A DNA stretch of 56,000 nt from Cytobacillus massiliigabonensis (lineage in GTDB: Bacteria > Bacillota > Bacilli > Bacillales > Cytobacillaceae). Shown here piece by piece: positions 10,196 to 20,882 of the stretch. Every line of letters starts with the position of its first letter. Within the stretch, counting starts at the first letter, position 1. The stretch lies in NCBI RefSeq assembly GCF_900199725.1, contig NZ_LT904904.1, forward strand, positions 1 through 56,000, written 5' to 3'. The position numbers were made by a program, and so were the translations under genes. The notes below the pieces were generated by a model. That model searched no databases, was not told the DNA's origin, and worked only from the letters and a program-made list of their open reading frames with translations.

Positions 10196-11074
10196 TTACT
10201 TTGCCTCTTGCTTTAACTCTTCTAATTCTTCCTTTGAATAATGGTACAACTCATTACAGAAGTGACATTGCGCCTCTGCTTTGCCGTCTGTATCGATCAT
10301 ATCCTGGATTTCCTCTTTCCCAAGACTAGTAATCGCATCTGCAAATCTTTCCTTTGAGCATGTACACGTGAAAGCCACAGGCAACTTCTCAAGGACCTTC
10401 ACATTTTCCTTTCCTAATAACTCATTTAAAAGTTCCTCTGGTGACAGCCCTTGCTGAATTAATTTAGATACAGGCGGAATCTGTTTTAAGCGATTTTCAA
10501 TATCTGTAATCGTTTCATCATCTGTTCCCGGCATAAGCTGCAAAATAAACCCGCCTGCAGCAAGAATCGTATTGTCAGGATTTACAAGCACTCCAACACC
10601 CACAGAAGATGGAGTTTGTTCTGAAGTAACAAAATAATAGGTAAAATCCTCTCCTAATTCACCTGATACAATTGGAACCTGACCGGTAAAATGCTCTCTC
10701 ATTCCGATATCTTTAACAACAGTTAATGTACCTGATGTCCCTACCGCACGGCGAACATCCAGTTTTCCTTGTTCATTTAAGTCAAAATGAGTTTGCGGGT
10801 TTGTTACGTATCCTCTAACCTCACCCTTTGAATTACTAACTACTAGAATAGGACCAATCGGGCCGCCGCCTTCGATTTTAATGGTTATCTTTTCCTCGCC
10901 TTTAAGCATGGCACCCATCATGACACCAGCCGACATTGCTCTTCCTAATGCCGCAGAAGCTGTTGGCCATGTTTGATGACGGCGCTGAGCCTCCCCAACT
11001 GTTTCCGTTGTCCGAACAGCATACGCCCGTACTTGTCCATTATAAGCAAGTGCTTTAATTAAATAATCGCTCAT
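10196..11074 (-). CDS. hslO: Hsp33 redox-regulated chaperone
   Basis: Holding chaperone activated by oxidative unfolding. The 292-residue protein has the N-terminal core ([42 protein letters not shown]) and the C-terminal zinc redox switch with CTCSKERF and [11 protein letters not shown], giving the CxC and CxxC cysteines. Length matches the family. It starts 37 bases after coaX, probably in the same operon. Confidence 0.97.
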   Translation of the reverse strand: MSDYLIKALAYNGQVRAYAVRTTETVGEAQRRHQTWPTASAALGRAMSAGVMMGAMLKGEEKITIKIEGGGPIGPILVVSNSKGEVRGYVTNPQTHFDLNEQGKLDVRRAVGTSGTLTVVKDIGMREHFTGQVPIVSGELGEDFTYYFVTSEQTPSSVGVGVLVNPDNTILAAGGFILQLMPGTDDETITDIENRLKQIPPVSKLIQQGLSPEELLNELLGKENVKVLEKLPVAFTCTCSKERFADAITSLGKEEIQDMIDTDGKAEAQCHFCNELYHYSKEELEELKQEAK

Positions 11075-11111
11075 TTGTAAACTCCTTTCATTTGTCCATT
11101 CATGTTGTCTG

Positions 11112-11888
11112 TTATTTTAATGTCTCCATATTACGCTTATAGATAATTTGAAGACCTTTCAAAGTTAAAAATGGATCAACAATATCGATAATCGTCGATT
11201 CCTTTGCAATTAAGCTAGCTAATCCACCGGTTGCGATAACGGTAGGATTTCCCTTTGCCTGGTCCTTCATTCTCTTAACAATTCCTTCTACTTGTCCTAC
11301 ATAGCCAAATAGGATACCAGCCTGCATCGCAGCTACCGTGTTCTTCCCAATAATATCATCAGGCCGTGCAATTTCAATTCTCGGCAGCTTGGCAGCTCTT
11401 GAATATAGGGCCTCGGTTGAAATACCAATTCCTGGAGCAATCGCACCGCCCATATATTGTTTATGTTCATTAACGTAACAATAAGTAGTCGCTGTTCCGA
11501 AATCAACAATAATAAGCGGACTGCCATAATCGTGAATGGCTGCAATTGCATTCACAATGCGGTCTGCTCCAACTTCCCTAGGGTTCTCATATTTAATATT
11601 TAACCCCGTTTTCATACCAGGGCCCACGATCAGCGGTTTTATATGAAAGTATTTATGACACATTCTTTCAAGTGCATTCATTATTGGTGGGACAACCGAA
11701 GAAATAATAATTCCATCTATATCAGCAAATTTTAACTCCACATGATCAAACAGTGACTTAATCAGCATGCCATATTCATCTTCTGTTTTATTTCGGTTCG
11801 TTTCAATTCTCCAATGGTATTTCAATACGTCTCCATCATAAACACCGAGAACCATATTTGTATTCCCTATATCAAATACGAATATCAA
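11112..11888 (-). CDS. coaX: type III pantothenate kinase
   Basis: Phosphorylates pantothenate in the first step of coenzyme A synthesis. The ASKHA-fold protein shows [50 protein letters not shown] and [13 protein letters not shown] codon at 11888 preceded by GTGGTGAG gives 258 residues, the same length as the B. subtilis enzyme; the open frame upstream of it (to 11924) has no conserved residues or binding site. Separated from ftsH by a strong terminator. Confidence 0.95.
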   Translation of the reverse strand: MIFVFDIGNTNMVLGVYDGDVLKYHWRIETNRNKTEDEYGMLIKSLFDHVELKFADIDGIIISSVVPPIMNALERMCHKYFHIKPLIVGPGMKTGLNIKYENPREVGADRIVNAIAAIHDYGSPLIIVDFGTATTYCYVNEHKQYMGGAIAPGIGISTEALYSRAAKLPRIEIARPDDIIGKNTVAAMQAGILFGYVGQVEGIVKRMKDQAKGNPTVIATGGLASLIAKESTIIDIVDPFLTLKGLQIIYKRNMETLK

Positions 11889-12002
11889 TCTTCTCACCAC
11901 TTTTTTTAAAGTTAAATTCGACAATATTTTTCACTGAACACATCATAACATAACTCGGTTTGCAACGTGTAATCGGAATTAACATGAAGTGAATTTTCGC
12001 AC

Positions 12003-12034
12003 AAAAAAAGCGCTCGAATAAGAGCGCTTTTTTC
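12003..12034 (-). terminator. ftsH terminator
   Basis: Near-perfect 12-base-pair stem AAAAAAGCGCTC/GAGCGCTTTTTT with a six-base loop, starting two bases after the ftsH stop. Confidence 0.9.
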
Positions 12035-12035
12035 A

Positions 12036-14012
12036 TTATTCTTTCTTATCGTCCTTCGTTTCTTCTGCAGTAGGAGCTGTATCTTCTTTTGCCTCTGTCG
12101 TTTTTTCAGGAAGTTCTTCTTTATTCACGTTTATGTTCACCTTAACGTCTCCAGAAGTATTTTCCTCTGATTTAACAGAACGATCAGGTAAAGTGCCATG
12201 ATCAATTAAATGTTTAATTTGTTCTGCATCAAGCGTTTCTACTTCTAGCAGCGTATTAGCAATTAAGTCTAACTTATCGCGATTTTCAGTAAGGACCTTT
12301 TTCGCCTTTGCATAACAATCCTTAATAATACGCTGAATTTCCAGATCAATTTCATAAGCAATTGCATCAGAGTAATTCTGATCGTTATTGAAATCTCTTC
12401 CTAAGAAAACCTGACCACCCTGGGATTGACCAAATTGTAATGGACCAAGCTTATCACTCATTCCAAATTCTGTTACCATTCTACGGGCAATGCCTGTAGC
12501 ACGCTGGAAGTCATTATGGGCACCAGTACTCACTTCACCGAACACAATTTCCTCTGCTACACGACCGCCAAGTAAGCCGACAATTTTATCTAGAAGCTCT
12601 GGTTTAGTCATAAAGAAGCGATCTTCTTTAGGTAGCATAACGGCATATCCGCCTGCTTGCCCACGAGGGACAATCGTTACTTTATGAACCATTTCTGCTT
12701 CTTCAAGGACTACACCAATAACCGTATGACCAGCTTCATGGAAGGCAACAATATTTCTTTCTTTTTTAGAGATAACACGGCTTTTCTTCGCTGGACCTGC
12801 AATTACGCGGTCTGTTGCTTCATCAATATCGGTCATATCAATTTTTTTCTTATCCCGGCGGGCTGCAACAAGTGCTGCCTCATTCAATAAGTTTTCTAAA
12901 TCAGCACCAGAAAATCCTGGGGTACGCTGTGCAATAGCTTTTAAATTAATTCCCTCATCTAAAGGCTTATTGCGAGCATGTACTTTAAGTACCGCTTCAC
13001 GTCCTACGACATCTGGACGATCTACCGTAATTTGACGGTCAAAACGTCCTGGACGAAGCAATGCTGGGTCTAGAATATCTGGACGGTTTGTCGCAGCAAC
13101 AATGATAATTCCTTCATTGGCGCCAAATCCATCCATTTCAACAAGCAATTGGTTAAGCGTTTGTTCACGTTCATCGTGACCGCCGCCTAGTCCAGCGCCA
13201 CGCTGGCGTCCAACCGCATCAATTTCATCAATAAATATAATACATGGTGCATTTTTCTTCGCATTTTCAAATAAATCACGAACACGTGATGCACCGACAC
13301 CGACAAACATTTCAACGAAGTCCGAACCACTAATAGAGAAGAATGGGACACCAGCCTCACCAGCTGCAGCACGCGCAAGTAAAGTTTTACCCGTCCCTGG
13401 AGGTCCTACAAGAAGGACACCTTTCGGAATTCTTGCTCCTAGTTCTGCAAACTTTCTAGGGTCTTTCAAAAATTCAACCACTTCAACTAGCTCTTGCTTT
13501 TCTTCATCCGCTCCTGCTACATCTTTAAAGCGGACCTTCTTTTTACTATCATCATATAGTTTCGCCTTACTTTTACCAAAGTTCATCACACGGCTTCCAC
13601 CGCCCTGTGCTTGGTTTAATAAGAAGAAGAACAAAATAAAGATAATGATGAAAGGGATAATTGAAGTAAAGAATGTTACCCAGCCGCTTGTTTCTTTAGC
13701 TGGCTGAAAATCCACTTTAGCGTTTTGTGCAGCAAGTGCATCAATACGGTCTAGAATATTATCACTGTTTACAACATAAGTAATAAATTCCGCTCCTTCT
13801 TTACTGCCTTCAAGCTGACCTCTTACCTCATATACGCCTCTCTCAGGCTGCATCGTAATGGATTTAATGTCACCATTTTCTAAATGAGTAACAAATTCAT
13901 CATAAGATACTTGTTTCGTTGGCTCATTGTTCCCATTAAAGAAACTAACGACGCCGATAATTACCAAAAATATTAATAAATAAAAGATGGTATTCCGGAA
14001 GATCCGATTCAT
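12036..14012 (-). CDS. ftsH: ATP-dependent zinc metalloprotease FtsH
   Basis: Membrane-bound AAA protease that degrades misfolded membrane proteins and regulators. The 658 residues contain two membrane segments (about 7-25 and 111-132) flanking an extracytoplasmic domain, the AAA module with Walker A GPPGTGKT (203-210), Walker B IIFIDEID (258-264) and [19 protein letters not shown], and the zinc protease HEAGH at 425-429. The C-terminal tail is acidic and Lys/Glu/Thr rich and carries the extra length relative to B. subtilis (637). Start has GGAGGAGG upstream. It follows tilS and hpt as in other Firmicutes. Confidence 0.98.
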   Translation of the reverse strand: MNRIFRNTIFYLLIFLVIIGVVSFFNGNNEPTKQVSYDEFVTHLENGDIKSITMQPERGVYEVRGQLEGSKEGAEFITYVVNSDNILDRIDALAAQNAKVDFQPAKETSGWVTFFTSIIPFIIIFILFFFLLNQAQGGGSRVMNFGKSKAKLYDDSKKKVRFKDVAGADEEKQELVEVVEFLKDPRKFAELGARIPKGVLLVGPPGTGKTLLARAAAGEAGVPFFSISGSDFVEMFVGVGASRVRDLFENAKKNAPCIIFIDEIDAVGRQRGAGLGGGHDEREQTLNQLLVEMDGFGANEGIIIVAATNRPDILDPALLRPGRFDRQITVDRPDVVGREAVLKVHARNKPLDEGINLKAIAQRTPGFSGADLENLLNEAALVAARRDKKKIDMTDIDEATDRVIAGPAKKSRVISKKERNIVAFHEAGHTVIGVVLEEAEMVHKVTIVPRGQAGGYAVMLPKEDRFFMTKPELLDKIVGLLGGRVAEEIVFGEVSTGAHNDFQRATGIARRMVTEFGMSDKLGPLQFGQSQGGQVFLGRDFNNDQNYSDAIAYEIDLEIQRIIKDCYAKAKKVLTENRDKLDLIANTLLEVETLDAEQIKHLIDHGTLPDRSVKSEENTSGDVKVNINVNKEELPEKTTEAKEDTAPTAEETKDDKKE

Positions 14013-14045
14013 CCTTTACCTCCTCCCACGGTAAACAAACTATAA

Positions 14046-14073
14046 TGTATAGTATCATAGAAAATCGTGCCAA
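14046..14073 (-). promoter_or_regulatory. candidate ftsH promoter (sigma-A)
   Basis: Minus strand TTGGCA (14068-14073), 16 bases, TATACA (14046-14051), about 35 bases before the ftsH start codon. Confidence 0.45.
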
Positions 14074-14158
14074 TACAAGGATTTGCACTTGACAAAACTG
14101 GTTCACTTCTTTTTGTAGAAAGGATCATTCTTGGATGTTTCTTCTTATAATTATTGAC

Positions 14159-14704
14159 TTAATTATTATCACTATATACTTCAGGCTTTAGCACGCCAAT
14201 ATATGGGAGGTTTCTGTATTTCTCAGCATAATCAAGACCATACCCAACAACAAACTCATCAGGAACAATAAATCCAACATAATCTGCTTTAATATTTGCC
14301 TTACGTCCAGTTGGTTTGTCCAGTAATGTTACAATTTTGATTGATTTTGCCTTGCGATAACGGAATAGTTCAACTAAATAGCTTAAAGTCAAACCACTAT
14401 CAATGATATCTTCAATAATTAAGATATCTCTGCCTTCTACAGATGTATCAAGATCTTTAACAATTTTAACCTCACCTGAGGAAACAGTTGACTTTCCATA
14501 ACTGGATACATCCATAAAGTCCATTTCAAGATACGTATCAATTCGTTTTAACAAATCACCCATAAATGGCATAGCACCCTTTAAAACGCCAATAGCGAGG
14601 GGGAAGGTATCTTTATACTCCTCAGTTAGCTCTGCAGCAAGAGCCTTAATCTTTTCTTGAATCTCTTCCTCTGTTATTAAAATTTTCTCGATATCATTTT
14701 TCAT
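14159..14704 (-). CDS. hpt: hypoxanthine-guanine phosphoribosyltransferase
   Basis: Purine salvage: makes IMP and GMP from the bases and PRPP. The 181-residue type I phosphoribosyltransferase has the PRPP loop [15 protein letters not shown] (about 97-111), LLDKPTGRK and the purine-binding [20 protein letters not shown]. Start preceded by AGGAGG at nine bases. Only about 20 bases separate it from tilS; in Bacillus TilS and HprT are encoded together and in B. subtilis both proteins influence ftsH transcription. Confidence 0.96.
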   Translation of the reverse strand: MKNDIEKILITEEEIQEKIKALAAELTEEYKDTFPLAIGVLKGAMPFMGDLLKRIDTYLEMDFMDVSSYGKSTVSSGEVKIVKDLDTSVEGRDILIIEDIIDSGLTLSYLVELFRYRKAKSIKIVTLLDKPTGRKANIKADYVGFIVPDEFVVGYGLDYAEKYRNLPYIGVLKPEVYSDNN

Positions 14705-14726
14705 TTTAGCGTGCCTCCTAGAAGAA

Positions 14727-16115
14727 TCATTGCCTTATGTAAGTTAAAAGAATAAAGTTAGCATTCGACTGCTGCCCAATTGAAGAATGAGATTTTTTTA
14801 ATCCTGGCACCCACAAGATTTGACCATTTCTGTCTGTAACAATTGGCCATGAACTTCTCTCTTGCAAAGGCACTTTATTATCGATAAAAATATCTTTTAC
14901 CTTCTTCGACCCTTGCATTCCTTTCAATGTCATGCGGTCTCCATCCTTCCTCGTTCTAATAACAAGAGGAAGCAAGGATTCATCCCGCTGTATAAGAAGG
15001 GAATTTGCTTGAATAGAACCTTCAGGATAGCTTGTAAATTCGAGCATCATACTGCTGCCATTAGGTAATTCAATTTTTCCAGGTTTATTCATTTCAAAAC
15101 GATAGGATTGTATTGGTTGAAGACGAAAAAGAAATTGACATTTCTCGTATGAACGCACAACTTTCAAACCGTTTGGGAAATGAAGTGTTCCGGATGGGTG
15201 GGGACTGTTCATTAATGCAAAAACATTCTCAATATGTAAGGCAGATAAAGATGTAGGTTTTTCCTTATAAAGATAGTTTAATATTAGTTGAATCCCTCTT
15301 CTTTGTAAAGGCATTGGCATTGCTAGAAATTCTTTAATATTTATTATTATTTCCCCAGTTGTCTTCTTTTCCATTACTTTATTCATTTTTTGGATCGTTA
15401 ATTCCTGCAAAAAAGCTTCATCACTTTGAATTTCTTCGCTAAAACGCTGAAAATGCACATGAACATGAGGATTTTCCTTTTTTAAAAAGGGCATGACTTC
15501 CTTCCGAAACCGATTCCGGCTATACAATCCTTTTTCATTGCTTGGATCTCTGCGAGGATTAAGTTGATTACTTGTGCAATATTCTTCAATTTCCAATCGA
15601 TTCAAGCATAAAAAAGGCCGGAGGATATACCCTTTTCCAAACGGTCTAGCAAAAGCGATCCCCGCTCTCGCATCCCCTGAACTTCCTCTAGTTAAGCGCA
15701 TAAGAATTGTTTCAACCTGATCATCTCCATGGTGACCGAGAGCAAGGTAGTCGGAATGATGTTTTTCCATCATTTGTTCATAAAATTGGTATCTGCATTC
15801 CCTAGATGCTGCCTGAGCGCTTTTGCCAGTCTCTTCAATATATTCAGGAACATCTATTCTCGTCATTTCAAAGGGAATATTCCTTTCCTCACAAAATTGC
15901 TGAACAAATTGTGCTTCAGCAAAAGATTCTTCCCCTCTAAACATATGATCCACGTGTGCAGCAACAATGGAAAGATTGAATGATTGTTTCTTTCTCCAGA
16001 AATAATGAAGCAGAGCTAGCGAGTCAGGGCCGCCTGATACTCCAATTAAAAGTCTCTTATTGTTTAAATCAATATCTTTTCGCTGTAAAAAAGCTTTAAC
16101 CTTTGCATCCAGCAT
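14727..16115 (-). CDS. tilS: tRNA(Ile)-lysidine synthase
   Basis: Modifies C34 of the CAU-anticodon isoleucine tRNA to lysidine, which is essential for AUA decoding. The 462-residue protein has the ATP PP-loop [11 protein letters not shown] (about 22-32), [29 protein letters not shown] and a C-terminal TilS domain with the conserved [12 protein letters not shown] segment. ATG at 16115 has AGGAAG six bases upstream; an in-frame start six codons earlier lacks a site. Confidence 0.96.
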   Translation of the reverse strand: MLDAKVKAFLQRKDIDLNNKRLLIGVSGGPDSLALLHYFWRKKQSFNLSIVAAHVDHMFRGEESFAEAQFVQQFCEERNIPFEMTRIDVPEYIEETGKSAQAASRECRYQFYEQMMEKHHSDYLALGHHGDDQVETILMRLTRGSSGDARAGIAFARPFGKGYILRPFLCLNRLEIEEYCTSNQLNPRRDPSNEKGLYSRNRFRKEVMPFLKKENPHVHVHFQRFSEEIQSDEAFLQELTIQKMNKVMEKKTTGEIIINIKEFLAMPMPLQRRGIQLILNYLYKEKPTSLSALHIENVFALMNSPHPSGTLHFPNGLKVVRSYEKCQFLFRLQPIQSYRFEMNKPGKIELPNGSSMMLEFTSYPEGSIQANSLLIQRDESLLPLVIRTRKDGDRMTLKGMQGSKKVKDIFIDNKVPLQERSSWPIVTDRNGQILWVPGLKKSHSSIGQQSNANFILLTYIRQ

Positions 16116-16190
16116 ATTCTTCTTCCTTATCATAAAAAAATATCATGTCTAAATATAGTCTTCTTTGAGCATAGCATATATAACTAATTT

Positions 16191-17177
16191 TTACGTTAAT
16201 TGACCATAAATATAGAAAAGGTAGAGAAGAGAAATAATAATAAAAATTAAAATGGTTTCAAATAGACCGCTTCGATTCCTTTTTCTAGTATAATTCTGCC
16301 CGCTTACCCTTCTAATTGATTGCCTTGTTTGAGTCTGTTTTCTCTGGGGATGGCGTGTTTTATGATCGGACTGGGGCTGATTAAGCTGCAGCATCGCTGA
16401 CCTCATTTCCTTCGCACTTGAAAAATTCCCTTTTAAGGCATGCAATAAGGTGCTTTCATATTTTTTGAGTTCATCTTTTCCCTTAATCATGGCCTCCAGC
16501 TGTTTCAGATCACCCGACGTTTTATTAAACCGCTTTGGGTAAGAGATATTAATAAGAATCATGGCAACTGCAAAAAGATCGTAGCCCGGATCAGCCTTCC
16601 TTGATCCAAGTCCCCAATACCCCCGATCAAAGAATTCTGTAAACTCCTTAATTGCCCTTCCTTGAATAGTCGTTCCACCGACATCAATACAGCGTATACG
16701 CGCAGGCGGTCCTGTTACAATCAAGTTATCGGGCTTCAGGTCACCGAACACCCAGCCATTTTGATGAAGCGTATGCAAATCATTTAAAAGCTGTAAAATA
16801 AGCACCTCTGTCCATACTTGCCCATTTTGCTGAATAAAGGTTAATAAATCTGGACCTTGGATATATTCCATGACATAAAAGGAAATTTGCCCGCCCCTTT
16901 GCTGCCAGTCATCAACATCAAGCAAAGAAGGCCCGAGGGCAGACCCTTGGACCTTTGCAAAGGATTTTAGAACATTCACTTCACTAGTTATGGACATGCC
17001 GTTATCGCTCATTTTCAGCGCAACTGGCTGATTGCGAAATTGCGCTAAATAGACGATACCGTTAGCCCCAAATCCTAATTCCCTGATAATTTTATATTGA
17101 TTACGGTGCCATTTTCCTTCTATTAGTGTTCCTGATTTTACATTAAACTGATTCTTCAAAGAATGATTCATCATCAC
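16191..17177 (-). CDS. yabT: Hanks-type serine/threonine kinase YabT
   Basis: Eukaryotic-like kinase, membrane-anchored by a C-terminal segment (about residues 305-325), so the kinase domain faces the cytoplasm. Visible motifs are the glycine loop LGFGANGIVYLA, VALKM with the ATP lysine, FGDLKPDN in place of HRD and DVGG in place of DFG; the Arg before the catalytic Asp is missing, making it a non-RD kinase. In B. subtilis YabT is expressed in sporulation, is stimulated by DNA and phosphorylates RecA and AbrB. A Ser/Gln/Arg-rich linker (about 270-300) precedes the anchor and may be the DNA-binding part. Its 5' end overlaps yabS by 35 bases. The GTG at 17177 is the likeliest start, with AAGGAG 11 bases upstream. 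Confidence 0.88.
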   Translation of the reverse strand: MMMNHSLKNQFNVKSGTLIEGKWHRNQYKIIRELGFGANGIVYLAQFRNQPVALKMSDNGMSITSEVNVLKSFAKVQGSALGPSLLDVDDWQQRGGQISFYVMEYIQGPDLLTFIQQNGQVWTEVLILQLLNDLHTLHQNGWVFGDLKPDNLIVTGPPARIRCIDVGGTTIQGRAIKEFTEFFDRGYWGLGSRKADPGYDLFAVAMILINISYPKRFNKTSGDLKQLEAMIKGKDELKKYESTLLHALKGNFSSAKEMRSAMLQLNQPQSDHKTRHPQRKQTQTRQSIRRVSGQNYTRKRNRSGLFETILIFIIISLLYLFYIYGQLT

Positions 17178-17880
17178 GAGAGAACAAACTCCTTAATGAT
17201 CGTTTTTTCTTAAAATAACTTAATGCCTCACGAATGGCTGGACCGGTTGGCGTAATTCCGCCAGTTGTTAATTTGCCAAACACACTTGTGAGCGAGCCAA
17301 GATTCGGAGTCCAGTCCAGCACCTTCTCAACTTCTTTCTTTCTAGCTGGAAAGACAAAAACGCTAAAATGATTATCGCCTGAACGGGCATTTAAACTTAA
17401 GGATAGGTCCAGCAGCGCTTCCTTTACAGTTGGAAGTTTCTCCTTCATACTCGCGCTCATATCCACTAATATAAGCACTTCCAGCTCAACGGTTTCCCCA
17501 AGCTCATCGACAACCTCCATCACTTCTCCTCTTTGATCCGGCGGAAGGTCCTCGACTTTTTTGCTGCTGCCAAGAATTTGCTGCAGCTCACGATTCACTA
17601 CCCCTTGCAATGTTTGTGTCATTGCCTTTCTCGTAACCATTTGAACGGTTTGCGACAACTGTTTTGCATAAACAACCTGACTGACGCCTCCGCCTGACAT
17701 CGCGATGCCCTCAATCTCATTCATTCCCTTTTCATCGATGACATCATGTTCCATCACACCAATGACATTCACCGTAATCCCTTGCTCTTTTGCCAGCGCG
17801 GCCATCGCAATTGGATCCTCTCCTTGATTCGAGCAGCCGTCCGTAATTAATAAAATCTGCTTCAAAGTTCCCGTTTTCAT
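17143..17880 (-). CDS. yabS: von Willebrand factor A-domain protein YabS
   Basis: Function unknown; 245 residues in two parts. The N-terminal part (ILLITDGCSNQGEDP) looks like a portion of a VWA fold. The C-terminal part (from about residue 130) has a MIDAS metal site, VDMSASM, with the partner threonine in TTGGITPTGPA. Start at 17880 is preceded by AGGAGGGG at six bases. It lies upstream of and overlaps the kinase gene yabT and downstream of spoIIE, the arrangement known from B. subtilis where the gene is sporulation-expressed. The coupling to a kinase suggests a shared signalling role, but that is inference. Confidence 0.82.
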   Translation of the reverse strand: MKTGTLKQILLITDGCSNQGEDPIAMAALAKEQGITVNVIGVMEHDVIDEKGMNEIEGIAMSGGGVSQVVYAKQLSQTVQMVTRKAMTQTLQGVVNRELQQILGSSKKVEDLPPDQRGEVMEVVDELGETVELEVLILVDMSASMKEKLPTVKEALLDLSLSLNARSGDNHFSVFVFPARKKEVEKVLDWTPNLGSLTSVFGKLTTGGITPTGPAIREALSYFKKKRSLRSLFSRDDESFFEESV

Positions 17881-17969
17881 GAAACGCCCCTCCTATACCA
17901 TCGTTGTTTCCATTTTCGACCGGCAAGAAGGGAAATATACATATATTATCTGATATTGGGTTAAATTAA

Positions 17970-20456
17970 CTAGTTAGCCATTTTTCTTATTTTATTAACA
18001 GGAATGCTTGTCCATTTTGGTGTATTATGTTTAATCTTTGCAACAATAACTGTCATATCATCCTCAATAAACCCGGATCTTGATCGAATAACTTCCTCCA
18101 TAATCAGATCAGCTACCGCCTGCGGATCCTCTGTTTTCAATTCCAGGATTTTTCTTTTCATCCATAAATCGAAATTTTCTACATGCTTTGGCCCCTCAAA
18201 AATCCCATCACTCATCATAATTAATAAATCCCCTGCTTTAAGCTGCTCACTAACAACATCTACTTCAAACTCTTGAATAATCCCCATTGGAAGGTTGCTT
18301 GCCTGTATTTTTATTACCTTGTTCCCTCTCTTAATAAAGCTTGGTGTCGATCCAATCTTCAGAAATTCAGCCCCCGCATTTTGGAGGTCAATCATCGCCA
18401 AATCTAATGTTGAAAAAATTTCATCAGTTGTGCGCAATGATAATACAGAATTTACCGACTTTATGGCCACCTTTTCTTCTATCCCTGATTGCAAAATCTT
18501 TTGAAGCAGCTGAAGTGTTTCTTTACTTTCTACATGTGCCCGTTCTCCGTTCCCCATTCCATCACTAATAGCGATAGCATATTTTCCACAGCCAAGCTCC
18601 ATCGTTGAATAACTGTCTCCAGAAAGAAATCCGCCATCTTTTGCCGCATGGGCAACCGCACTTTCAACGGTATAGGCTTTAGCAGAACGGAAAGTTACAT
18701 GGCAAAAACCATTAGGATATGCCGAGCAATCCTCTGAACTTACAACAATCGATTCTCCAAGAATATCGGACAGCATCGGTGCTATCAATTTCTCACATTC
18801 CCCATGCCCGTTGCAGTATGGAATGGTCATATCAATATCTACATTTCTCTGTTCTAAGCTATAAATTTCCACTTGTTCTATTTGGATACCAAACTCCTGT
18901 AAAGCTTCTAAAATCAGTTCTTCCTGCTTATGATGATTTTCTCGTTCCCTTTGAATTTCCTTTGCAAAATCACCCATCACCTCTGATACACCAAGTAATT
19001 GTTCAGCTACTAATCTTCTGCTCTCTTTTACCTGTTTTTTTAACTTCTGATTTGCATGATAGAAAGTGAGCTCCTGCTGGATTGTATCAGTCACTTTTTT
19101 TGCCCGATTACAATATTTATCCCATTCTCTCGAAAGTTTTGGTGATAGATCGCCATGATTATAGTCCATTTCAGTCATAATCTCTTTCATGTAGTCATAA
19201 GTTGTATCAAAGTTTCTTGTCCAGCAAAAGTCTTTCTTAAAACACATTTGACAATGTTTTTCTGTAACATTGCTTAAAAAATAATCGATTTCTCTTGCTC
19301 CCTCATCCTCTTCCCATTCCGAAGGCTCATCATGTGATGAAAAGCTTTTTGAAAGGGCCTGAAATACGTTTGAGAACTGTGCGACTCTCTGTGCAGTAAC
19401 ATCGCGCATTTTGCGCATATATTGCTGCTGTTCTGCAGCATGTTCTGCCGTACCTGGAATATGCTTTGCAAGCTTTGTTAATAAGGCTTGAGGTGTAAAA
19501 ATAAACAAGAAAATAGCTGCCGCTGTCTCTAATAACGTTTTATAAAGAGTGCCGCCTCCTTCGCCATACATCCCAATTAAAAGGGTGGCAATTAAAAGTC
19601 CTGCAGACACACCTATCTTTCTCCCATCTTTTAATAAACCACCAAGCAGACCTGCAAAAGCTAGCAGACTCATATGGTAGAAGCTTGTTATATTGGCAAG
19701 ACTAAATATTAGACCTGTTACGACGCCTACTGTAGAGCCCACTGTCGCTCCGGCAACTAACGCAAACAATAACACTAAGTATCTAGACAGAATATGCTCA
19801 ATAGAAAGCCCATAAACCGTCCAGCCAATCGTTCCAGTCATAACAGTAGCAAGCATAATAATTAAACAAACAATTTCCTCTATCTTCAACGATTGCTTTC
19901 GCTTGTTAACAGACAATAACGGTAGACTTTGAACAAAAATGAGTGTGAGAATAAAGCCTAAGCTTGCTTCAACACCAGCCATCATTCCATCGAAAAGTGT
20001 CAGCTGTTTCATTCGTATAAAGTCTTCCAATAGTTTTCCTGCTGCGATTGTAAAAAACACAAAAAACGGCAAGGCCTTTAACTCATTAGCGAGCCATTTT
20101 TTTGCTATTCGATAGGCAATTAAGAATAAAAAACTAATTCCAAATGAAGTTACAGCATTAGAAATAGAGATGGTTGCAGCTCCAGCAATTAATCCTATAA
20201 GAGCAATCGGCGCCTTTTCCTTTCTTAAAAAATATACTGCCGCGAAGAAAGGAAGGCTAAAAGGTGTCAGCTGGGCTAAAATCAGCGCTCTACCAAGTAA
20301 AAATCCGATTAATAAAAGGAGATAGCCCTTTTTAAGAAAGATAGTCTCACACATTTGCTGAAATTTATTTAATCCTTTAGTAAGTTCCCATTTAGGTTTA
20401 GTAAAATTCACTTCTCCAAGCGGATGGACTACATTCCTTTCTACACTATTTGCCAT
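17970..20456 (-). CDS. spoIIE: stage II sporulation protein E, PP2C phosphatase
   Basis: Dephosphorylates the anti-anti-sigma factor SpoIIAA to switch on sigma-F in the forespore, and acts at the polar septum with FtsZ. The 828 residues comprise about ten N-terminal membrane helices (about 40-330), a central cysteine-containing region with MCFKKDFCW, and a C-terminal PP2C domain with AISDGMGNGERA, LLIMMSDGIFEG and DDMTVIVAK, giving the metal-binding aspartates. The ATG at 20456 has GGGGAG ten bases upstream and gives the B. subtilis length (827). Its promoter is described separately. Confidence 0.97.
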   Translation of the reverse strand: MANSVERNVVHPLGEVNFTKPKWELTKGLNKFQQMCETIFLKKGYLLLLIGFLLGRALILAQLTPFSLPFFAAVYFLRKEKAPIALIGLIAGAATISISNAVTSFGISFLFLIAYRIAKKWLANELKALPFFVFFTIAAGKLLEDFIRMKQLTLFDGMMAGVEASLGFILTLIFVQSLPLLSVNKRKQSLKIEEIVCLIIMLATVMTGTIGWTVYGLSIEHILSRYLVLLFALVAGATVGSTVGVVTGLIFSLANITSFYHMSLLAFAGLLGGLLKDGRKIGVSAGLLIATLLIGMYGEGGGTLYKTLLETAAAIFLFIFTPQALLTKLAKHIPGTAEHAAEQQQYMRKMRDVTAQRVAQFSNVFQALSKSFSSHDEPSEWEEDEGAREIDYFLSNVTEKHCQMCFKKDFCWTRNFDTTYDYMKEIMTEMDYNHGDLSPKLSREWDKYCNRAKKVTDTIQQELTFYHANQKLKKQVKESRRLVAEQLLGVSEVMGDFAKEIQRERENHHKQEELILEALQEFGIQIEQVEIYSLEQRNVDIDMTIPYCNGHGECEKLIAPMLSDILGESIVVSSEDCSAYPNGFCHVTFRSAKAYTVESAVAHAAKDGGFLSGDSYSTMELGCGKYAIAISDGMGNGERAHVESKETLQLLQKILQSGIEEKVAIKSVNSVLSLRTTDEIFSTLDLAMIDLQNAGAEFLKIGSTPSFIKRGNKVIKIQASNLPMGIIQEFEVDVVSEQLKAGDLLIMMSDGIFEGPKHVENFDLWMKRKILELKTEDPQAVADLIMEEVIRSRSGFIEDDMTVIVAKIKHNTPKWTSIPVNKIRKMAN

Positions 20457-20492
20457 TTTAACTACACTCCCCACTTTTTATCGTTGCACATC

Positions 20493-20559
20493 ATTATAAG
20501 TTTGAAATGGAAAGAAGTTTGTCAAAATGGTGGACATGCCTTGTTTTTTCGTTCGACTT
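20493..20559 (-). promoter_or_regulatory. spoIIE promoter: Spo0A-type, 21-bp spacer
   Basis: On the minus strand TTGACA (20520-20525) and TATAAT (20493-20498) are 21 bases apart. This over-long spacing is the known hallmark of Spo0A-activated sigma-A promoters such as spoIIE and spoIIG. A Spo0A-box-like AAGTCGAACGAA lies at 20548-20559, and TTTGACAAA over the -35 is a second, weaker box. Confidence 0.8.
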
Positions 20560-20785
20560 ATTTCCCTGAAATATCTAATAAGTAAACAAAAATAATCAAA
20601 TGATTGACACATGCCAATTCATTTTCCCCTTCTTTAAAGGCATAAAAACGAAGAAGCTGCAAAATCAAATATCTCATTTGCCTTTATACTAAAAAGATTG
20701 ACGAACGAATATTTCCCATGCGACATAATCCTATAAAAAATTCATCAGCTTGAATTTCATTAATATTTGATGGAGCTTTTTAGAT
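20560..20785. other. intergenic stretch between yabR and spoIIE, no gene seen
   Basis: A/T-rich sequence with no open frame with a binding site and no tRNA-like cloverleaf or TTCGA loop. In B. subtilis two tRNA genes lie here; they are absent. Confidence 0.6.
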
Positions 20786-20820
20786 AAAAAAAAGACAAGT
20801 CTGTGTCAGACTTGTCTTTT
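20786..20820 (-). terminator. yabR terminator
   Basis: Perfect 14-base-pair stem (AAAAGACAAGTCTG / CAGACTTGTCTTTT) with a three-base loop and a run of Ts on the minus strand. Confidence 0.9.
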
Positions 20821-20882
20821 GCCTATGGGAATAATAAACGATAAACCCTGCTATATAAAATGTATATCAATTAAGCAGCAAG

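Noticed and set aside
10361..10376. Second parS-like site around CACGTG in hslO
   Set aside because: Only the CACGTGAAA core matches; the left arm differs at several fixed positions.
20475..20882. tRNA genes expected between yabR and spoIIE
   Set aside because: I looked for acceptor stems and the GGTTCGA-type loop on both strands and found none.
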